A stretch of DNA of 64,000 nucleotides from Acanthosoma haemorrhoidale (taxonomy: Eukaryota; Arthropoda; Insecta; Hemiptera; Acanthosomatidae), in the NCBI GenBank assembly GCA_930367205.1, contig OV884015.1, positions 108,688,509 to 108,752,508 of the forward strand. Direction: 5' to 3'. Shown here one piece after another: positions 58,666 to 64,000 of the stretch; position 1 is the stretch's first letter; every line of letters begins with the position of its first letter. The translations under genes and the position numbers were made by a program. The notes beneath the pieces were generated by a model that searched no databases, was not told where the DNA came from, and was given only the letters and a program-made list of their open reading frames with translations.

Positions 58666-60779
58666 GGCTGGACCCAAGACTCCACACTTTTTTTTTTTTC
58701 AAATCATCTAGGTGTATTGTAAGTTTTCTCTGTCTTCTCAAAAGAAATCCCTTATGGTCAAAAAAAAGTTTTAGCCAGTTCTGGTCGCGTGCTTCTCGTG
58801 AATTTATTCCTTGTACCAACAAACTATTTTCATGATGATTCAACTCAACAAACAGATCAGATTAGGTCACGGAGTCTTTACCTGATTTTGAAAATTCGCG
58901 GTTAGGAAATATCTGTACTAAATTGTTTATTTGTAGTCTTCTTGAGGGAATGAATAACAATGAATGCTCTAACATGAGAAATTAATATTCATGAAATAAT
59001 TATTTGAAAATGAACAAAAAAAAATGTTTATCATATTTGTTTGTTTTTTTAAGATTTTATTCTCTTGAGGTTGTCTTTTTCCTTTTAAGCTCAAAATAGA
59101 TCGACTAGGTTTTGGTTAAAATGAAAAAACATTTCACATTTTTGAATATTAAAACCTGCTGGGTGGAGATTTCTTTCCTTTTTCATAAATATTCCATATG
59201 TTCATCGCGTGCTTTTTTAGTTTCTTTTGAGTATGTACATCACTGTTTTCCTAAAAAAAAAAAAAAAATTATTTATTACTTCTTGGATACTTAGTAGTAA
59301 ATCAGTGAACCACAAACTAATATTTTGTTGTCTCGATACATTTGCTTTATTGTCAATGAAAAAAAATAATTGGGTCAAGAAAAGTACTATTTGATTATTG
59401 ATTATCATTATCAATTGGCATTTTCATTCAGAACAAATCAAACCCGACGTTGATTGCAGCTGCTATTGAGACGTGCCGGAGTTATCAATGATAAAGTTGT
59501 CTCGATCAGTACACGCCCGAACGATGGCCTATTTTGCACAAGAGCGAGCAGATCCTGCGGTGGGTAGTCGGCTGCGATGATCGCTGCACATGGACGCATC
59601 ATTGACCTCCTGTATTGTATTCCATCTATCCATCTACGTATCTATGTATGCATGTAGCCATGTATCCATGTAGACGTTTCCATCATCGGCCAAATATTCC
59701 CCGAGGTGATGATTAAGCAACCTAAACACTATTGCTCAATCGAATACAATTATTGTAAACTTTTATGATTACAAAAGTTTATTGTTGTTTGTGTTTGCTG
59801 ATTGAGTAAATAATGAGTTATACAGTTTGTGTTCGCGCAAGATACTGAATAAAACCTTGTAAAACCATAAGTGGAATATTACAAGTATAATATAATTTAT
59901 GACAGTTAATTGAAAATGTTATTTGTCTATCATGCAAGTAAATTATACATTGGGTACACGAAAAATAATAAAATCGGATATTTTGATTTTTAGAATATTA
60001 ATTGATATGGCTTGAAATTTTCTGAGTTATAGTTATAGAAAGTTTAATTTGTCCCGTTACAGCGTATATGTCAATTTATGAAAATTTTTCCCCAGCGTTT
60101 TGTAACGCTTGAGTTTTGAGATAAATATATTTTATTTGCAACATGAAGGAAATTGACAAAAAAATACCTTGTCCTTAACAGTTGTTTCAAAATCCATTAC
60201 ATAAACCCTTGTACTTATTCTTTAAATTTCTTTATTGTATACAGCATGATGATTTATGCTGGCTTATACTAGCAATGCCTAAAAAGCTCACGAATTCGCT
60301 ACTTAATTTTTATTTTTATATGTCAAAATATTTTTCGTGTTAGTTGATGAGTCGGTCTCATCTTACCCTGGAAGTTTCTACTGGTTTGTTTTTATGTAAA
60401 ATGTCGTTATTTGTTTAGCGAATCATTTTATTTATTTATTACTCACGCTCTTATCTATTCCAATCAGTACAAGATCATTGGCTAATCCCGAAATGACCCC
60501 CATTTCAATTTATACAAGACGAATATAGATTGTAATATTAAACCTCCAAGTTATGAAATAAATGTTATTAATGCGCAATCGACTCTTAAACCGTAAAACA
60601 TTTCAAAACGTATTCATAACGATAACGCTTGGAAAGTGCTCCTATAGAGAAATGTCCATATGTTGAATCCTATGTTTGTTCCTTTATTAATTTAGCCGGT
60701 ATAATATTTCATGCTTGTATGAAATTGTTTTTGGAAACGTGTATTTAATACATTCCTTGTATTCGAATTATTTTTTCAT
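58666..60779. other. Non-coding stretch
   Basis: 59410-59690 is a unique GC-richer patch followed by an imperfect TATC/TATG/CATG simple repeat near 59625-59670. Nothing else recognised. Confidence 0.45.
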
Positions 60780-61120
60780 TATTATAAAATTCCTCAGCCT
60801 CAATTTTCCCGAACCCACTTCTTTCCGCATCCAATAAGTGGGATATATTAATTAATCATGTTCCGAAGAATTCACTCAATAATATAATTTAATCATTGAG
60901 GGGCTTGATATTCCGCGGTGAGTTTTCGTATTCGCCCGACGGTTTCCACCGGATTAATGAAAATTTTTATGGAAATTAAATTAATTACCTCTTCATTAAT
61001 TGCTAATTAAAAAGGTTCTGGGAAAAAGCGTTGCTGCATTTCGATTGACATCAATCAACTTTAATTGGACATGTCCAATACGGTCGGGGGTAATGCATTT
61101 GTATCAATCCGCGCATATTT
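60780..61120. promoter_or_regulatory. Candidate intronic enhancer, dense homeodomain sites
   Basis: The sequence packs TATTAATTAATCATG, AATTAAATTAATTACC, TCATTAATTGCTAATTAAAA and TTTAATTGG within about 300 bp. TTGACATCAATCAAC, a Meis/Hth- or Exd-like site, stands beside them. It is unique in the window. Motif density is seen directly; enhancer function is inferred. Confidence 0.35.
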
Positions 61121-61278
61121 TTTATTACTTAGATTAAAAGCTTCTATATGTCATTGTAGAAAATAATTACCCTTATGTAGGCTAGGTGTAAGGTAAGTGA
61201 TAATGCGTCTTTATGAAATGCATTATATCTGGGTTATTTTAAATTCAGCCTATAAGATTTTGGTACCATTATTTTCTC

Positions 61279-61700
61279 AATCTATCCATTTATTGTCTTT
61301 TATGCTAGATGGGGTTTAGAAAAACTTACATATGCAATTGTCTATATTTAGGAAAACATAACCAAAAAACATCCGAAACTGCCGGTTTTCCCGATTACTC
61401 CTTCAAAGTTTCAGATGAAATCTATCCATTTATTGTCTTTTATTTTAGATGGGGTTTAGAAAAACTTACATATGCAATTGTCTATATTTAGGAAAACATA
61501 ACCCAAGAAACATCCGAAACTGCCAGTTTTCCCGATTACTCCTTGAAAGTTTCAGATGAAATCTATCCATTTATTGTCTTTTATGTTAGATGGGGTTCAG
61601 TAAAACTTATATATGCAGTGGTCTATATGTAGGAAAACAACCAAAAAACATCCGAAACTGCCGGTGTTCCCCATTACTTCTTTAAAGTTTCAGATGAATT
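61279..61700 (+). repeat. Tandem triplication, 141-bp unit
   Basis: Units begin near 61279, 61420 and 61561 with ATCTATCCATTTATTGTC, and each includes AGATGGGGTT and ACATCCGAAACTGCC. The third unit is the most diverged. The open frames across the units are by-products. Confidence 0.9.
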
Positions 61701-62039
61701 TATTGTTTTTACGTCCGCCATTTTTTCAAAGTACAGTCTCTCCCTTCCGTCATAATACATTTATTACTAGAAAACCAAACCCACTAACACTCAAGATGGA
61801 ATTAGAACTGCTTGAAAACTTTGAAGAAGCAGATATAGAGCAGTATGGAGATGGTTGTGGCATTTAAGGCAGTGAAGTCTGCATCAAATATGGATACGAC
61901 CTCCCCACCCCTTCCACCTTGTCTCATATCCTCAGGCGCGCACGTCTTTTGTATAAAACACTTGGGGCCCGTCTTTGCCCCGCTCACGAATACAAACCCA
62001 AAGTCTTCGTAGAATAGTGGCAGGGTTTAGTTAACCTTT
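61701..62039. other. Non-coding stretch
   Basis: Short frame MELELLENFEEADIEQ at 61796-61867 unrecognised. Confidence 0.4.
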
Positions 62040-62470
62040 CCCTGAATTACGTGGGCATACCCAAATTATACCCAACTATTTTCGTACAAAGTGATTTTTT
62101 GTACAAAAAACCTTTTATCTCATTCAAAGTACTCTCCATTTGAGTCAATACACTTTCCAAATCTTTTATTCTACTGTTTTCCAAACATTTTTTAAATCTC
62201 TCTTTTGTGATGCCAGACAGTGCCTCCGTCGTTTTTGTATTTACTTCTTCAACGTCCCTAAAACGTTTTCCTTTCATGTCCCTTCTCATTCAAGGGAATA
62301 AAAACAAATCGTAGTGGGCTAGACCGGGTAAATAGGGAGGGTGGGGCACAGTGGTCATTTTTGGCCAAAAACCGGCGCACAATGAGGGCTCTGCTGTGAG
62401 CAGTCGAGGAACAAATTTTGCATCAACCCTTCTCATCCTCAAATATTCAACTCGTTGTACTCAGCTCCAG
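62040..62470 (-). pseudogene. Mariner transposase remnant, internally deleted
   Basis: The minus strand reads RVDAKFVPRLLTAE (62390-62440 region), a pre-catalytic motif, then jumps to HSRALIVRRFLAKN, the region just before the last catalytic aspartate. After a frameshift it continues MRRDMKGKRFRDVEEV, TTEALSGITKERFKKC and CIDSNGEYFE. These are typical of mariner transposases with the second catalytic block deleted. No TIR was recognised. Confidence 0.75.
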
Positions 62471-63200
62471 TTACACTGGAGTCAGCTCCAGACTTTCGTA
62501 GATAATTTCGCGAGTATTCTCGTTGGTTGATGAAACTCATCAACTCGTCTGTTCATGAAACTCAGCATCACAAAAACGACGAGCACCTAAGACAACTATA
62601 ACAAATCAATTAACGCAAGCAGAAAGGAACCTTCTCCAGTGAGGGCACTTGGCGTACTGACTGGTGAGAAGTAGTACACGGTCCTAGCAACGAAATCCGT
62701 TGCTACCAAAACTCCGCCCTATACAACATAAGTTTTCATTTTGAGTACGCCCTCGTTTAAAAGGGAATATATTCATCTATGATATTTATATATAGATCAT
62801 CTACAACACTGGAAATAACTTTAAAAAACAATGTATGACCTACAATAAGCCCAAACTGTATTAAATACCCGCTGTAATTACTACGTGTAACTACTGTAAC
62901 TGCTACGTGAACAAATTAACACAGCATGGAACCGACAGTTGGCAGAATCTTGGAATAGACTAAATTAGTGCGAATACATATTGTAGGTAGAACAAAGACC
63001 CAACCACTGTACACGGACGAAGTAGACGGTATTTGCTCTAATAATAAATTCTCTGTGACAACAAGTGCAGTATAGTACAGACATAGTCGTTTAGCTTGTT
63101 CCGAATTTTCCTTTCAGTATAATAGGACCATATTCGTCAACCATACGTTGCTATTACCATTATGGTTGGGCATACACACATAAAGAAACGAACATATACA
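62471..63200. other. Non-coding stretch
   Basis: May include mariner flank or UTR. Nothing assigned. Confidence 0.4.
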
Positions 63201-64000
63201 GTGGAATCCCGATTACCCGTATTTCCGGCTAATTCGTACAAATTTGCCGGTCCCTGGAAAAAATCCCAGTAAGTGGTATAAAAACTATGCATTTTAGTCC
63301 CCTCGGTAATTCGTATTTTTTTTTATGCTCGAGGTCACTTAAAACGTCTTATAATACGTATTTCCAGCTTAAAAACCTCGTTAATTTGTACTGTTTCAAG
63401 AAAGGGAAAGAGGACAGTGAGAGACCAGAGAGCAGAATGAGTGCGAGATAAATGTTTTCTATGAAGGCCCATATGTAATTCGTACTCTTTTTACTGAAAG
63501 GAAATAAGGAGAGGAGAGAGGGAAGTTTTAGGAATTGTACTAAGCTTTTCTTTCGTTTCTACAGTTCAGTCTCGTTTTCGTTATCGTTGTGACACGTTAC
63601 TATGCCTCTGAAAAAAGTTAGCCTCTCTATTAAAGATAAACAACAAATCATAAACGCCGTGGCCAGTAGCTTCAAGCAAATTGACGTATCCAAGCGTTTT
63701 AACGTCCCTCGTTCCACGATTACATCAATCCTGAAGAACAAGGACGAAATCACTTCCCAGACATCAAGCAGCAAAGTAAAACGCTTCAAGACTGGTGATT
63801 ACCCACAACTTGAAGAGAACTTAAAAAAGTGGTTCGCGCAAGCAAGGAATTCAAATGTACCAGTTGGAGGAAATATACAAAGGAATTGACAATATCCGTC
63901 TGCAAGGATTGCGTCAAAAAACGAATTTTTTTCGAACAAATGATTGGTGTTTATTTAATCTAGAACATAAGTATGTACATATTTTTTTATTGCATGCATT
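63201..64000 (+). mobile_element. Tigger/pogo-like DNA transposon, 5' part, runs to window end
   Basis: Begins with CAGTGGAATCCCGATTACCC, which matches the known Tigger/pogo terminal pattern, followed by CGTATTTCCGGCTAATTCG. It then holds a 5' UTR and the DNA-binding ORF. Nearly identical to 10688-11361 up to 63888. Confidence 0.8.
63602..63889 (+). pseudogene. Tigger-like transposase N-terminal DNA-binding region
   Basis: ATG at 63602 opens 95 codons. MPLKKVSLSIKDKQQIINAV and KQIDVSKRFNVPRSTITSIL form a psq/CENP-B-type helix-turn-helix (about residues 6-50). YPQLEENLKKWFAQARNSNV (from about 67) starts the second CENP-B-type HTH. The frame ends at a TGA right after GGNIQRN, far short of the several hundred residues of intact Tigger transposases. 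The domain itself looks intact, whereas the copy at 11074 is frameshifted. Confidence 0.8.

Overview
The window is AT-rich eukaryotic, non-coding-dominated DNA, almost certainly from an arthropod and probably an insect. The evidence is one roundabout-type immunoglobulin exon with canonical splice sites, many decayed Jockey-type LINE tails, mariner, Tigger-like and DUF4817-type DNA transposon remnants, and a nuclear copy of mitochondrial DNA. That copy keeps the arthropod order nad4-trnH-nad5 and reads TGA as tryptophan. There is no operon structure, no CRISPR array and no functional nuclear RNA gene that I can support.

The only confident host coding sequence is a 297-bp exon at 44619-44915 (+), encoding the first Ig domain of a Roundabout (Robo) axon-guidance receptor. 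Its wording is closest to the insect Robo2/Robo3 type. It is symmetric (phase 1-1), GC-rich and isolated, so most of the window is best read as long robo introns. A weak candidate for an upstream signal-peptide exon with a good splice donor lies at 26205-26343.

The striking structural feature surrounds this exon. Two arms of about 305 bp (44135-44440 and 45967-46271) are near-perfect reverse complements, roughly nine in ten bases matching by eye, and they flank the exon. In the pre-mRNA they could pair and loop the exon out, which is the known geometry for circular RNA formation, exon skipping and A-to-I editing.

The rest is layered mobile DNA. One Jockey-like family (here called A) has fragments near 3176, 4466, 8480, 14506, 16884, 41645 and 48715. 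A second (B) has eight fragments, seven of them antisense to robo; the eighth (54345-55485) has an inverted reverse-transcriptase core with a YADD box embedded in it. DNA transposon remnants are internally deleted mariners (19036-19892, 53173-53620, 62040-62470), DUF4817-type elements (5768-6040, 55930-56293) and Tigger/pogo-like elements (10680-11900, a C-terminal piece at 6042-6215, and 63201 to the window end). Structural repeats are a 248-bp MITE with perfect 29-bp terminal inverted repeats (5376-5623), a foldback element (52044-52761), a 45-copy 21-bp minisatellite (50680-51624), a triplicated 141-bp repeat (61279-61700) and a duplicated 129-bp repeat (39603-39850). The nuclear mitochondrial segment lies at 31153-31845.

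Between the repeats are several non-repetitive islands, richer in GC or dense in homeodomain-type sites, that could be intronic enhancers. Their function is inferred from composition only.
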